From Verrucomicrobiota bacterium (GTDB lineage Bacteria > Verrucomicrobiota > Verrucomicrobiia > Chthoniobacterales > JAFAMB01), in NCBI GenBank assembly GCA_019247695.1, contig JAFBAP010000157.1, positions 1 to 64,000 of the forward strand: 64,000 nt of DNA, given 5' to 3'. Shown piece by piece: positions 15,940 to 24,923 of this stretch. Below the pieces are notes generated by a model. It was given only the letters and a program-made list of their open reading frames with translations, made no database searches and was not told the DNA's origin. Each line of letters begins with the position of its first letter. Within the stretch, counting starts at the first letter, position 1. Made by a program: the position numbers and the translations under genes.

Positions 15940-16852
15940 ATAACACGATCCGGGGATCAAGCACCCCGTAAAGCAGGTCGACGGCCAGGTTAAAAACCAC
16001 GAGGAGGGTGCAGTAAACAATCACCACCCCTGCCAGCAGAAATCCATCCCGGTTCAGCACCGAGTTGACGAAAAAGCCGCCGGCGCCGGGGATGCTGAAA
16101 ATGCTTTCGACCACGATGGAACCGGTCAGGAGATTCGCCGCGAGCGGGCCGAGATAAGACACGACCGGCAGAATCCCGACCCGCAGCGCGTGCCGGCAAA
16201 CCACGCTGAAGTTGCTGAGGCCCTTGGCGCGGGCGGTCCGCACGAAGTCCTGCCCGAGCACTTCAAGCATGCTCGCGCGCGTCAGGCGGGCGATGTAAGC
16301 CGCGTAAGGCGCTGCCAGGGTGATCGAGGGGAGGATCAGGCTCCGTGCATCTCCCCAGCCGCCGACCGGCAGCAATGGGATCGTGAACGAGAGAAGCAGG
16401 ATAAGCAGCGGGCCGATGACGAACGACGGCAGGCAGATGGCCACCAGGGCCAGCAGCATCACGGTGCGGTCGATCCAGGGTTGCCGCGCGGACGCGGCCA
16501 GGCTGCCGAAGGCAACCCCGGCGGTCACGGCGAGGGCAAAAGCGATCCCGCCTAAAGTGGCGGACACAGGCAGGGCGTCGGCCAGGATTTCGTTGACCGA
16601 ACGGTTCCGGTACTTGGTCGACAAGCGCAAATCCCCGCGGGCCAGGTCGCCGAGGTAATTGGCGTATTGCGCCAGAATCGGGCCGTCGAGCCGGTACTTG
16701 GCGCGCAACTGGGCCTCAACCTGCTCCGGCAGCTTGCGCTCGCGGTCGAACGGCCCACCCGGCATCAGGTGAATCAGGAAAAAAGTTACGGTGACGACGC
16801 AAAAGAGGACCCCGAAAAGGCTCAGCGCACGCCTTAACACGAAGCGGACCAT
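15932..16852 (-). CDS. Oligopeptide/dipeptide-type ABC transporter permease, OppB-like
   Basis: A 306-residue permease with the OppB layout. The first helix is followed by HLMPGGPFDRERKLPE, then the DLRLSTKYRNRSVNEIL periplasmic loop. The cytoplasmic EAA segment is DFVRTARAKGLSNFSVVCRHALR, and the C-terminus is YGVLDPRI. It forms a heterodimeric pore with the downstream OppC-like protein. The substrate could be peptides or another solute of this class and cannot be assigned without the binding protein. Confidence 0.92.
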   Translation of the reverse strand: MVRFVLRRALSLFGVLFCVVTVTFFLIHLMPGGPFDRERKLPEQVEAQLRAKYRLDGPILAQYANYLGDLARGDLRLSTKYRNRSVNEILADALPVSATLGGIAFALAVTAGVAFGSLAASARQPWIDRTVMLLALVAICLPSFVIGPLLILLLSFTIPLLPVGGWGDARSLILPSITLAAPYAAYIARLTRASMLEVLGQDFVRTARAKGLSNFSVVCRHALRVGILPVVSYLGPLAANLLTGSIVVESIFSIPGAGGFFVNSVLNRDGFLLAGVVIVYCTLLVVFNLAVDLLYGVLDPRIVLYE

Positions 16853-16869
16853 GGCAGCCGGCGCACGCG

Positions 16870-17400
16870 TCAGAACCGCACGAGCGTGTGCGCGGGGACG
16901 TTGCCCAGACGTTCACGCCCGTTCAGAAACAAGAGTTCGATAAAAAAGAGCGCTGCCTGCACCGTCCCGCCCATCTGTTGGACCAGATGAATCGCCGCCC
17001 CGGACGTGCCGCCCGTGGCCAGCAGATCGTCAACCAGCACCACGCGTTCGCCTGAAGAAATGGCGTCGACGTGCATCTCCATCTCCGCCGACCCGTACTC
17101 GAGCTGGTAGGCGAATGAAATGCTCCGGTAGGGCAGTTTGCCCTTCTTACGCACCGGGATAAATCCGCACTTCAGCTTGTAGGCGACGGCTGCCCCGAAA
17201 AGGAAGCCGCGCGCGTCGATCCCGACAATTTTGTCCGGCCGGTTTTTGGCCGCCTCATCCGCCAGGATGTCGATTACGGTGTTAAAGAGTTTTGGATCTG
17301 ACAAAATCGGTGTTATGTCTTTGAAAGTGACTCCAGGTTTCGGAAAATCTGGGACGTCGCGAATGGCCGCCTGGAGCTGTTCAACGGTTATCCCGCTCAT
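16870..17400 (-). CDS. apt: Adenine phosphoribosyltransferase
   Basis: A 176-residue type I phosphoribosyltransferase. It has the APRT N-terminus (IRDVPDFPKPGVTFKDITP), GIDARGFLFGAAVA, RKKGKLPY, and the PRPP-binding loop VVLVDDLLATGGTSGAA. It converts adenine and PRPP to AMP. The start MSGITVEQL at 17400 is chosen because homology begins there. The divergent cytochrome-assembly gene begins only 31 bp away, so the two promoters must overlap or lie inside the flanking genes. The oppBC pair follows 17 bp downstream. Confidence 0.95.
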   Translation of the reverse strand: MSGITVEQLQAAIRDVPDFPKPGVTFKDITPILSDPKLFNTVIDILADEAAKNRPDKIVGIDARGFLFGAAVAYKLKCGFIPVRKKGKLPYRSISFAYQLEYGSAEMEMHVDAISSGERVVLVDDLLATGGTSGAAIHLVQQMGGTVQAALFFIELLFLNGRERLGNVPAHTLVRF

Positions 17401-17431
17401 AGTTGGCCGACCGTAGCAGTTCTTTGCGTCC

Positions 17432-18256
17432 ATGCACCCTGTTTTTGTAAGCGTTGTGAATGCCGAGCCGGACCGCATCTGGATAGTGCTCGCGGCGATC
17501 TGCTTTCTTTTCGGGTCGGTCTACTCTGCGTACGCCCTGGCGATGGCAAAAGCGTTGCCGCGTTGGGTGAACCTGTGCACTTTGGGAGTGGGTTTCATTC
17601 TGCAGACCGGTTTTCTCTACGTGCGCGGACATGCGATCGGGCGCTGTCCGATCACCAACCCTTTTGAGGTAATCGTGTTCATGAGCTGGTCGATCTCGTT
17701 GATCTACCTGGTGGTGGGATCCAGCTACCGGCTCTCTCTGCTGGGCGGGTTCACCGCGCCCGTCGTCGCCGTCATGTGCCTGGGTGCCCTGCTCCTGCCG
17801 GCTTCGCGCCCTGCGTTGCCGCAGGCGGTCAACCCGTGGCTTGAGGCGCATGCGTCGTTTTCGATGATCGCGTGCGGCGCTTTTGCCTTAGCCTGCGTGG
17901 CGGGGGCGATGTACCTGTTCCAGGAGCGCCAGCTCAAAACCCGCCAGCCGACCAGCATCTTTTTCCGGCTGCCGCCGATCAATGCATTGACGGTGGCAAA
18001 CACCCGCCTGCTCTGGCTTGGATTCGGATTCCTGTCCCTCGGGCTGGCGGCAGGCTTCTGCGTCGGCCGGGCGACCGACGCCTGGAAGGTGGGCTGGTCA
18101 ATCGTGGTCTGGCTGCTTTACGGCGGTATTCTGCTGGCCCGCAGCCAGCGACGGGTGGCGGCGAAATGGGTTGCCCGCCTTTCGATCCTCGCATTCAGCT
18201 TGTTGTTAAGCACTTTTTGGGGAATCCGTTTTATCTCAGAAACACGATCGCTCTAG
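17432..18256 (+). CDS. Cytochrome c assembly (CcsA/HemX-like) membrane protein
   Basis: A 274-residue protein with about eight membrane helices in the CcsA/HemX family pattern (FVRGHAIGRCPITNPFEV-like segment, LEAHASFSMIACGAFALAC, LGFGFLSLGLAAGF). The full tryptophan-rich WWD motif of CcmC/CcsA is not obvious, which favours the HemX type found beside hemA. HemX modulates glutamyl-tRNA reductase or handles haem. It is the first gene of a haem operon; hemA starts 5 bp after its stop. Confidence 0.82.
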   Translation: MHPVFVSVVNAEPDRIWIVLAAICFLFGSVYSAYALAMAKALPRWVNLCTLGVGFILQTGFLYVRGHAIGRCPITNPFEVIVFMSWSISLIYLVVGSSYRLSLLGGFTAPVVAVMCLGALLLPASRPALPQAVNPWLEAHASFSMIACGAFALACVAGAMYLFQERQLKTRQPTSIFFRLPPINALTVANTRLLWLGFGFLSLGLAAGFCVGRATDAWKVGWSIVVWLLYGGILLARSQRRVAAKWVARLSILAFSLLLSTFWGIRFISETRSL

Positions 18257-18261
18257 ACGGG

Positions 18262-19329
18262 ATGAACATCTTTTGCCTCGGGCTTAGCCATCAGACCGCC
18301 AACGTCAGCGTACGAGAACGCTTTGCCGTGCCCGACGCGCTCCTGGCAGAGGAGCTACAGCGGCTCAGAAAGGTGCCGGGCATCGATGAAGCGGTGATTT
18401 TGTCGACGTGCAACCGCACAGAGTTCTATCTCGCCGGTTACCCGGGCCAGCCCGCGCCCGAATCGATTCTCAGCGGCCTGCAGCGCGAACTGGTCAAGGG
18501 TGACCTGGAACATTTTTTCCAGTTGTCCGCCGCGGAAACCGCTCGACACCTGTTCCGCGTGACCTCCGGCCTGGAATCGATGGTCGTCGGTGAAACCGAA
18601 ATTTTCGGCCAGGTCAAGAAGGCGTATCACACGGCGGCGCGACTGGGCGTCACCGGCAAATACCTGAACCGCCTTTTTCAAAAGTCGTTCCAGGTGGGCA
18701 AAGACGTTCGGGCCAACACGGGTATCACCAAAGGCTGCGTCTCGGTTGGTTCGGTCGCCGTCGACCTCGCCACGCAGATCTTCGGCAACCTCCGCGGCTG
18801 CAAGATCATGCTGCTCGGCGCCGGTGAGACCAGCGAACGCACGGCGCGCGCCTTTCAGTTGCGGGGTGCGCGACAGATTTTCGTGTCAAACCGCTCCTAC
18901 GAGCGGGCGCAAAACCTGGCGAACCTGGTGGGGGGACGAGCGGTCCGCTTTGATCAATGGGAGGAAGAGTTCATCGATGTGGATATCCTGGTCAGCTCGA
19001 CTTCGGCGCCGCACTTCCTGATGACGGTGTCGAAACTGGAGCCGATTATGCGCCGGCGCCGGCAACGGCCGGTGTTTATCATCGATCTGGCAATGCCGCG
19101 GGACGTCGAACCGGCCGTGCACCGGCTTGACGGCGTGTACCTGTACGACCTGGACTCGCTGGAGGTCATGGCGGCCAAGGGCCTGGAGGCGCGTAAACGG
19201 GAGGCTGATCTCGGCGAGCAACTGGTGTTAAACCATGCACGGGATTTTGCCGACTGGCTGGAGCGGGCGTCGACCGCCCTGCCGGCACTCGCTCCAGGGG
19301 TGATGTTTGAGTACCCGCGGCCGTGGTGA
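18262..19329 (+). CDS. hemA: Glutamyl-tRNA reductase, lacking the C-terminal dimerisation domain
   Basis: A 355-residue NADPH-dependent enzyme that makes glutamate-1-semialdehyde, the first committed step of C5 haem synthesis. The catalytic Cys50 is in ILSTCNRTE, with ESMVVGETEIFGQVK and the Rossmann segment IMLLGAGETSERTARAF. Homology runs through DLAMPRDVEPAV and the linker helix, then ends at FADWLERASTALPAL. The last ~70-90 residues that form the dimerisation bundle in standard ~420-residue enzymes are missing. There is no room for them, since hemC starts at the stop codon (TGATG). Confidence 0.92.
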   Translation: MNIFCLGLSHQTANVSVRERFAVPDALLAEELQRLRKVPGIDEAVILSTCNRTEFYLAGYPGQPAPESILSGLQRELVKGDLEHFFQLSAAETARHLFRVTSGLESMVVGETEIFGQVKKAYHTAARLGVTGKYLNRLFQKSFQVGKDVRANTGITKGCVSVGSVAVDLATQIFGNLRGCKIMLLGAGETSERTARAFQLRGARQIFVSNRSYERAQNLANLVGGRAVRFDQWEEEFIDVDILVSSTSAPHFLMTVSKLEPIMRRRRQRPVFIIDLAMPRDVEPAVHRLDGVYLYDLDSLEVMAAKGLEARKREADLGEQLVLNHARDFADWLERASTALPALAPGVMFEYPRPW

Positions 19330-20243
19330 TGTTGCGGCTTGGCACGCGTCGGAGCGCTTTGGCCATGGCGCAAACCCGGCTGGCGGCAGGTGCATTGGCC
19401 CGCCTCGACCCGGCCGTGCCCGTGGAGATCGTAAAAATCACGACCACCGGCGATCGCCGTCTCGACGTGAGCCTGCTGGACCCGGGGCCGGCCCTTGAGC
19501 GCGGGCTTTTCACTCGGGAGATCGAACAGGCGCTTCTCGCGGACGCCATCGACGTTGCGGTGCACTCGCTGAAAGATTTGCCGACCACACTGCCTGACGG
19601 GCTCGAACTTGCGGCGGTCTTACCTCGCGAGGATCCGGCCGATGTGCTCGTTACCCGGACGCCCTCAACTTTGGTTCAGCTGCCGGCCGGCGTGAAGATT
19701 GCGACGAGCAGTGCCCGCCGGGCGTGCCAGCTTCTTTACCTCCGGCCGGACCTGGAGATCACCGAGATTCGAGGGAACGTGCCGACCCGGCTCGCCAAAC
19801 TCGCCGGCGACCCTTCCTTGTTCGGGCTGGTCCTGGCCAAAGCCGGTCTCCGGAGGCTCGGCTTAAGCACGGGGTCCGCGTTGGTGCAGTCTGCAGACGT
19901 GAGCCTTTACGCGGTCGAACTACCCGAGATGCTCCCGGCCGCAGGTCAGGGCATCATTGGGTTGGAGATTAAAACCGCCAACGAACGGGCCCGCGGTTGC
20001 CTGGAACGCATTAATGACCCGGCGACCTGGCACTGCGCCCGGGCCGAGCGCGATTTTCTGCAGTTGATTAACGGCGGTTGCGGCGTACCCGTGGGGGTTC
20101 GAACTTGGACTGCGGACAACACGTTGCACCTTCAGGCCGTGGTGTTTGACCGGGGTACCAACCCGCGAACGGGGCAGGTGGCCGTCCCCCTTGAGGATCA
20201 TCGAGGTGCGGCTGCCGCGCTTTTGGAGAAAATTTATGAGTAG
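19329..20243 (+). CDS. hemC: Hydroxymethylbilane synthase (porphobilinogen deaminase)
   Basis: A 304-residue enzyme that polymerises four porphobilinogens. Visible family segments are RLGTRRSALAMAQ, HSLKDLPTTLPDGL, SSARRACQLLYLRPD, EIRGNVPTRLAKL, and INGGCGVPVG with the cysteine that carries the dipyrromethane cofactor. The start ATG overlaps the hemA stop by one base (TGATG); the upstream GTG codons are less likely. Its own stop lies inside the start of cobA-hemD (8-bp overlap), so the operon is tightly coupled. Confidence 0.96.
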   Translation: MLRLGTRRSALAMAQTRLAAGALARLDPAVPVEIVKITTTGDRRLDVSLLDPGPALERGLFTREIEQALLADAIDVAVHSLKDLPTTLPDGLELAAVLPREDPADVLVTRTPSTLVQLPAGVKIATSSARRACQLLYLRPDLEITEIRGNVPTRLAKLAGDPSLFGLVLAKAGLRRLGLSTGSALVQSADVSLYAVELPEMLPAAGQGIIGLEIKTANERARGCLERINDPATWHCARAERDFLQLINGGCGVPVGVRTWTADNTLHLQAVVFDRGTNPRTGQVAVPLEDHRGAAAALLEKIYE

Positions 20244-21747
20244 TAATGGTACATGCATCCTGGCCGGAGGCGGCCCGGGCGATTTGGGGCTCGTGACTCT
20301 GCGGACCAAAGCGGCGATCGAGCAGGCGGACGTTTTGATCTACGATTACCTTTGCAATCCGGACCTCTTGCAGTGGGCCAAGCCGGGAGCCGAAGTGATT
20401 TACGCCGGCAAACAGGCGGGCCGTCACACGCTTTCCCAGGATGAAATCAACCAATTGCTGATCGATCGGAGCCAATCCGGCAGGGTGGTGGTCCGCCTCA
20501 AGGGCGGTGACCCGTTCGTCTTCGGCCGGGGAGGTGAAGAAGCCGAGGCGTTGGCCGAGGCCGGCCTGCCTTTCGAGATCGTTCCCGGCGTAAGTTCGGC
20601 CGTGGCGGCGCCGGCCTACGCCGGTATCCCGGTCACGCACCGGGATTATAGTTCTTCGTTCACCGTGTTTACCGGGCATGAAGATCCGGCCAAAGCCGGA
20701 TCCGAGATCAACTACCGCGCCCTGGTCGAGAGTGGAAGTACCCTTGTCATGCTTATGGGGATGGAGCGGCTGGCCGAAATCGTGCGCAGCCTCCAGGAGG
20801 CCGGTGCAGCCCCGGACACGCCGATCGCTCTGGTCCGGTGGGGTACAACCGGCCAGCAGACCACCAGGGTAAGTGATCTCGCCCACGTAACGGAGGCAGC
20901 CGAAGGTTTGACCGCCCCGGTGGTCGCCGTTGTGGGTGAGGTCGTCCGGCTTCGGCAAAAGTTGGCGTGGTTTGAGAGACGGCCGCTTTTCGGGCGCCGG
21001 ATTGTCGTCACCCGTACTCGGAAGCAGGCCGGGAACCTCAGCGACCGGTTGCGGCTGCTCGGGGCAGACGTGCTGGAGATCCCGACGATCCGCATACTCC
21101 CGCCGAAGAACCTGATGGAATTTGGCGAACTGGTGCGCGACGCCTACCAGTACGACTGGGTGATTTTTTCAAGCGTGAACGGCGTTGAGGCCTTCTTTGA
21201 AATGTTCCTCAAACTTTATAGTGACCTGCGCGAGATCGGCAACGTGCGCATTGCCGCGATCGGTCCCGCCACCGCTCAAAGGATCCGCGATTATCACCTC
21301 GGGGTGGACGTGCAGCCGTCGGAATTCGTTGCGGAAGCCGTGGTGAGCGCCCTGCAGGGACAGGGGAGCGTGGAAAATATCAGGATCCTGGTGGTTCGCG
21401 CCGAAACGAGCCGTGACGTGTTGCCGAAACGACTCACCGCCCTCGGCGCCATCGTCGATGAGGCCGTCGCTTACCAAACCGTACCCGAAACCGAAGACCC
21501 GCACGGGGTGCTCAAGCGTTTTCGCGAAGAGGGCGCCGACATTATTACTTTCACCAGTTCATCCACGGTCGAGAACTTTCTCAACCTCCAACTTCCGTGG
21601 CCGCCCGGGCTCAGGACCGTCAGCATCGGGCCCATTACCTCGGAGACGATGCGTAAATGCGGTTTGCGCGTCGATATTCAGGCGAGCCGATACGACATCG
21701 ACGGGCTCGTCGAAGCCATCGTGGATCAATTCGGTCACACGGCGTGA
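20236..21747 (+). CDS. Uroporphyrinogen-III C-methyltransferase / uroporphyrinogen-III synthase fusion
   Basis: A 503-residue two-domain protein. Residues 1-255 are a CobA/SUMT domain with [52 protein letters not shown] and GTTGQQTT. Residues about 260-503 are a HemD domain starting [21 protein letters not shown]. It closes hydroxymethylbilane to uroporphyrinogen III and methylates it to precorrin-2, feeding haem d1/sirohaem/B12 branches. It follows hemC with an 8-bp overlap. Its last codons, FGHTA-stop, are made of the GGTCACACGGCGTGA end of repeat copy C, so the extreme C-terminus is probably repeat-derived. Confidence 0.95.
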   Translation: MSSNGTCILAGGGPGDLGLVTLRTKAAIEQADVLIYDYLCNPDLLQWAKPGAEVIYAGKQAGRHTLSQDEINQLLIDRSQSGRVVVRLKGGDPFVFGRGGEEAEALAEAGLPFEIVPGVSSAVAAPAYAGIPVTHRDYSSSFTVFTGHEDPAKAGSEINYRALVESGSTLVMLMGMERLAEIVRSLQEAGAAPDTPIALVRWGTTGQQTTRVSDLAHVTEAAEGLTAPVVAVVGEVVRLRQKLAWFERRPLFGRRIVVTRTRKQAGNLSDRLRLLGADVLEIPTIRILPPKNLMEFGELVRDAYQYDWVIFSSVNGVEAFFEMFLKLYSDLREIGNVRIAAIGPATAQRIRDYHLGVDVQPSEFVAEAVVSALQGQGSVENIRILVVRAETSRDVLPKRLTALGAIVDEAVAYQTVPETEDPHGVLKRFREEGADIITFTSSSTVENFLNLQLPWPPGLRTVSIGPITSETMRKCGLRVDIQASRYDIDGLVEAIVDQFGHTA

Positions 21748-22071
21748 AGAGGCACACGGCGCCACGGCGGAACGCGGCGACCACGGCGAGAAAATTAAAT
21801 CGTCCGCAGAACACGCAGAGAATGCAGAAAAGCGGAAACGTCCACCGATTACGCCGATTGACACAGATTAACAAGACCCGGCGGCGACTCTAAGGTTGAC
21901 ACTCGCACCCAACCTCCATGGTGCCGCTCTGAACTCCGAACTCCGAACGCTTTCCCCTCTTCTCGCCGTGTTCGCCGTGGCCCGCCGTGTTCGCCGTGTG
22001 AACTCAGTCGTTGTGCCCGCCAGACCCGCCGTGGTCGCCGTGTTCCGCCGTGGCGCCGTGTGCCCCTTTTG
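21733..22071. repeat. Composite intergenic repeat, copy C
   Basis: This gene-free stretch between cobA-hemD and rpsU holds the third copy. The left arm (21733-21793) is of the CACACGGCGCCACGGCGG type. The core has TCCGCAGAACACGCAGAGAA, GATTGACACAGATTAAC and TCTAAGGTTGACACTCGC. The right arm (21961-22071) is of the CGCCGTGTTCGCCGTG type. The core has the same orientation as copy B. The left arm overlaps the stop codon of the upstream gene. It has diverged more from copies A and B than they have from each other. Confidence 0.85.
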
Positions 22072-22103
22072 CGCTATGCCCGTGGTGTGACGCCGTGTAA
22101 AAA

Positions 22104-22129
22104 AAAACTCCACCGGACGGTGGAGTTTT
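22104..22129 (-). terminator. Intrinsic terminator of rpsU (bidirectional)
   Basis: The hairpin AAAACTCCACC-GGAC-GGTGGAGTTTT sits 30 bp downstream of the rpsU stop. On the minus strand it is followed by a run of T residues (A-run at 22099-22107 on the plus strand), the classic Rho-independent form. The short T-run on the plus side could also stop transcription leaving the haem operon. Confidence 0.85.
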
Positions 22130-22158
22130 CGATAAAAACTTTTGAATGGGGGGGAAGC

Positions 22159-22353
22159 TCAGGGATTGAAGCGGAACTTCAATTTGCCGCGTTTCGCTGC
22201 GGCCTTCGCTTTACGGCGAACCTTCTGGTTAGGGGTCTCGAACGCGCGCAACCTCCGGACTTCCTCCATAATCCCCTCCGCATCGAGCTTGTTCTTGAGC
22301 CGCTTCAGCGCTCGATCGATTGGCTCTCCCTTACGGACAATCACTTCTGGCAT
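22159..22353 (-). CDS. rpsU: 30S ribosomal protein S21
   Basis: A 64-residue basic protein starting MPEVIVRKGEPIDRALKRLK, the S21 signature, with VRRLRAFETPNQKVRRKAKAA in the middle. It is involved in translation initiation on the 30S subunit. It is a single-gene unit with its own terminator downstream. About 230 bp of non-coding DNA up to the lemA-like gene on the opposite strand should carry both promoters. Confidence 0.96.
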   Translation of the reverse strand: MPEVIVRKGEPIDRALKRLKNKLDAEGIMEEVRRLRAFETPNQKVRRKAKAAAKRGKLKFRFNP

Positions 22354-22585
22354 AAAGATTCTCTTCTTCCGGTGCTCTGGCTGGTTGAGGGGCTTATAGT
22401 AGCCGCCCTTTCATGACGCGTCAACGGTGTACGCAAATTACTCTCTATTTGGCTGGAGCCCAGCCGGTAACGCCGAGGCGGCCCGATGGAATGAAAAGTT
22501 TCGAAATGGTTTAACTTGAAAACGGTAACGGCCAGGGTAGGAACCTGCTCCAAGATGCCGCTTAGAGGCGGCGAGGAGGTTATTA

Positions 22586-23224
22586 ATGAATAGAGCAGCA
22601 CTTTTCGGTCTGGGGTGTTTAGGGGTATTGGCGGTTCTCGTGCTGGCCGTGGGCGGGCTGGTGGTGGGCGGTTATAACAACCTGGTGCAAGTTTCGGCCG
22701 CAGCCGATACCGCCTGGGCGCAGGTGCAAACGCAGTACCAGCGGCGGGCTGACCTGATCCCGAACCTGGTCAGAACGGTTGAAGGCGCAGCGAACTTTGA
22801 AAAGTCGACCCTGACCGACGTTGTCAACGCGCGCGCTAACGCGACCAAGGTGACCATCGACCCGTCGAAAGCGCCTTCCGATCCTCAGGCCCTGCAGCGG
22901 TTCCAGCAGGCCCAGGATGCTTTAAGCGGAACGCTGGGGCGCCTCCTGGCTGTCAGCGAACGCTACCCGGAGCTGAAGGCCAATAACAACTTCCGCGACC
23001 TTCAGGCCCAGATCGAAGGTACGGAAAACCGGATTGCCGTCGCCCGGGGCGATTTCAACCGGGCTGTGCAGAACTACAATGTCCGGGTAAGGACGTTTCC
23101 GACCGTGCTTTACGCCGCCATCCTGGGATTCCCGCCTAAGCCCTTTTTCCAGAGTGCGGCGGGCGCGGAGAACGCGCCGTCGGTGAGTTTTCCGTCGTTC
23201 AGCCCGTCGCCGGCCGGGCGTTGA
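22586..23224 (+). CDS. LemA family protein
   Basis: A 212-residue protein with an N-terminal membrane anchor (about 5-28, GCLGVLAVLVLAVGGLVVGG). The LemA core follows: YNNLVQVSAAADTAWAQVQ, then QYQRRADLIPNLVRTVEGAA, and RDLQAQIEGTENRIAVARGD, ending in FPTVLYAAILGFPPKPFF. The strong AGGAGGT ribosome-binding site 5-12 bp before the ATG fixes the start. The molecular role of LemA is unsettled; it commonly sits beside TPM-domain genes, as here. Confidence 0.93.
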   Translation: MNRAALFGLGCLGVLAVLVLAVGGLVVGGYNNLVQVSAAADTAWAQVQTQYQRRADLIPNLVRTVEGAANFEKSTLTDVVNARANATKVTIDPSKAPSDPQALQRFQQAQDALSGTLGRLLAVSERYPELKANNNFRDLQAQIEGTENRIAVARGDFNRAVQNYNVRVRTFPTVLYAAILGFPPKPFFQSAAGAENAPSVSFPSFSPSPAGR

Positions 23225-23352
23225 TCTCGAATCGCATCCGGGGCGCTTGCGCCGGGGCTTGTATGGCCGGAATTTGGTGGATGGCGACACCATCTAAGGC
23301 AGCCGGACCGGGTGCAGGTACCCGTTTTGAGGGGAGTGGCATTTGGCCGGGA

Positions 23353-24189
23353 ATGCGGGAAGGGGATGGGCGTACCGCAAGGGAGCGGTTCAGAAGGCGA
23401 GCGGCCGGGCCCTGGGCGAGAGCTGCGACGGCGTTGTGGGTGCTTTGGTTGGCCTGGGCGCATGCCTTTGCCGCCCAGATCCCGCCACCCCCGAATCACT
23501 ATTTAAATGATTACGCAGCGCTCGTTAAACCCGAAACGGCGGCCCGCCTGGACCAGCGCCTGCAAGCGTTTGAACGCGAGACTTCGAACCAGATTGTGGT
23601 TGCCATCTTCCCGAATCTGCCGCCTGACACCGACCAGTTCACTTTTACCACGGATGTCTTCAGGGCATGGAAGCCGGGTCAGGCCGGCCGGGATAACGGC
23701 GCCATTCTATTCGTCTTCGTGCGTGAGCATCAGATCTGGATCCAGACGGGACGCGGCCTTGAAGGCGCACTGCCGGATGCCGTGTGCAAACGAATCACGG
23801 CAGACGTGATTGCGCCCGCCTTTAAGACCGGCCAGTACGATGCGGGGATTGAGGCGGGCGTGAATGCCATGATCGCCGCCACCCGTGGCGAATTCCGGGG
23901 AACGGGTCGCACCCACGCCCAGACCCAGGCCGGTGCCCGGCATGACCAGGGTAGCGGGTGGGGCGGCCTGATCCTGATTCTGGTCCTCTTCTTGATTTTC
24001 TCGCAGATGGGCCGAGCGCGGCGCCGCTACGGTTACCGGCGGCCGGGCGGAGGTGGAGGTTTCTGGATTTTTCCTTCCGGCGGAGGATCCTCTGGCGGCG
24101 GCGACGGCGGGTTCTCCGGCGGCGGCGACGGCGGGTTCTCCGGCGGCGGGGGAGATACCGGCGGGGGTGGCGCCGGTTCGAAGTGGTAA
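23353..24189 (+). CDS. TPM-domain (YgcG-like) secreted/membrane protein
   Basis: A 278-residue protein if started at the ATG at 23353; in-frame starts exist further upstream back to a TTG at 23221 overlapping the LemA stop. A hydrophobic export segment (WVLWLAWAHAFAA) precedes the TPM domain. That domain contains YLNDYAALVKPETAARLDQR, SNQIVVAIFPNLPP, RDNGAILFVFV and RGLEGALPDAVCKRI. A second membrane helix (GLILILVLFLIFSQMG) leads to a low-complexity Gly/Ser-rich tail (GGGDGGFSGGG repeats). The TPM fold has been linked to phosphatase-like activity and PSII repair in plants; the role here is unknown. Confidence 0.85.
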   Translation: MREGDGRTARERFRRRAAGPWARAATALWVLWLAWAHAFAAQIPPPPNHYLNDYAALVKPETAARLDQRLQAFERETSNQIVVAIFPNLPPDTDQFTFTTDVFRAWKPGQAGRDNGAILFVFVREHQIWIQTGRGLEGALPDAVCKRITADVIAPAFKTGQYDAGIEAGVNAMIAATRGEFRGTGRTHAQTQAGARHDQGSGWGGLILILVLFLIFSQMGRARRRYGYRRPGGGGGFWIFPSGGGSSGGGDGGFSGGGDGGFSGGGGDTGGGGAGSKW

Positions 24190-24241
24190 CCGGCCGCCAT
24201 TCGTCACTTTCCCGGCGAGACGTTCCGGCAGCTGGGCACCG

Positions 24242-24739
24242 TTAGAAAATGGTTTCCAGCGCAGGATCAACCACGACGGCCTGGCGATCGAAAAAAGCCG
24301 GCGAATGGTACTGAAAAAAAACCTGCAGGGCTCGGGGCAGCAGGCGCAGTGAGATGCCTTCCCGTTCGGGGCGAACCGCCCGGGCATCCCAGACGCACGG
24401 ACGAGCCGGACCGTTGGATGGGCGATAGACCCAGCCGTTCGCGTGCACCAGAAACATGCCCATGAGTTCGTGGCGTACCGCGCAAAGGGGTCCGTCGAAG
24501 CGGGTAAAAGGTTGATGCCTGCGCAGGACCCCGTGCGGCTCGACCAAGTCGAGATTGCACCTGTTACCGGCCAATTCCATGCGTACACGGGCCACCCGGA
24601 CGGGGTGCGGCGGCGACGCCGGGCACCAAAGCACCGGCCAACTTTCATCCCCGTTACCCGGCCGGCATGCCGTGAAGAACGCGCCACAGTGTGGACAGAT
24701 CACCAATGCCTCACTTGCTTGCGTTTCTCTTCCGCGCAC
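24242..24739 (-). CDS. Hypothetical protein with N-terminal zinc-ribbon-like cysteines
   Basis: A 165-residue protein I do not recognise. CPHCGAFFTACRP near the N-terminus and a later WPVLWCP cysteine could bind zinc. The remainder has no membrane segment or signal peptide and is rich in Arg and Pro. It lies alone, convergent with the TPM gene. Coding reality rests on its length and the lack of a better frame on either strand. Confidence 0.5.
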   Translation of the reverse strand: MRGRETQASEALVICPHCGAFFTACRPGNGDESWPVLWCPASPPHPVRVARVRMELAGNRCNLDLVEPHGVLRRHQPFTRFDGPLCAVRHELMGMFLVHANGWVYRPSNGPARPCVWDARAVRPEREGISLRLLPRALQVFFQYHSPAFFDRQAVVVDPALETIF

Positions 24740-24787
24740 GTCTTAGCTTTGTCAGCCAGCCGCCGGACTCAAGCTTAAAATAAATCC

Positions 24788-24916
24788 CACAAGCGGAAAA
24801 ATGCCACGACTGCCACAAATGAAGAGCGAGTAGCGCCGTCTCTCTTACCGGACACCCGGCACCCGGCACTCGTCTTCATTCGCGGCATTTTTCCGCTCGT
24901 GGCATTTGTGGCATCA
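24788..24916. repeat. Intergenic inverted repeat of the GCGGAAAAATGCC type
   Basis: GCGGAAAAATGCCACG (about 24795-24810) is mirrored by GGCATTTTTCCGC (about 24885-24897). The sequence TGCCACAAATG is mirrored by CATTTGTGGCA at the far end. The spacer contains GACACCCGGCACCCGGCAC. It ends 8 bp before the start of the B12-binding gene, so it must overlap that gene's promoter or leader. Confidence 0.65.
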
Positions 24917-24923
24917 TAGCGGT

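Noticed and set aside
18262-19329. Sequencing frameshift as the cause of the short hemA
   Set aside because: After the stop, the next codons in all frames belong to hemC, whose homology starts within a few residues; there is no space for a displaced domain.
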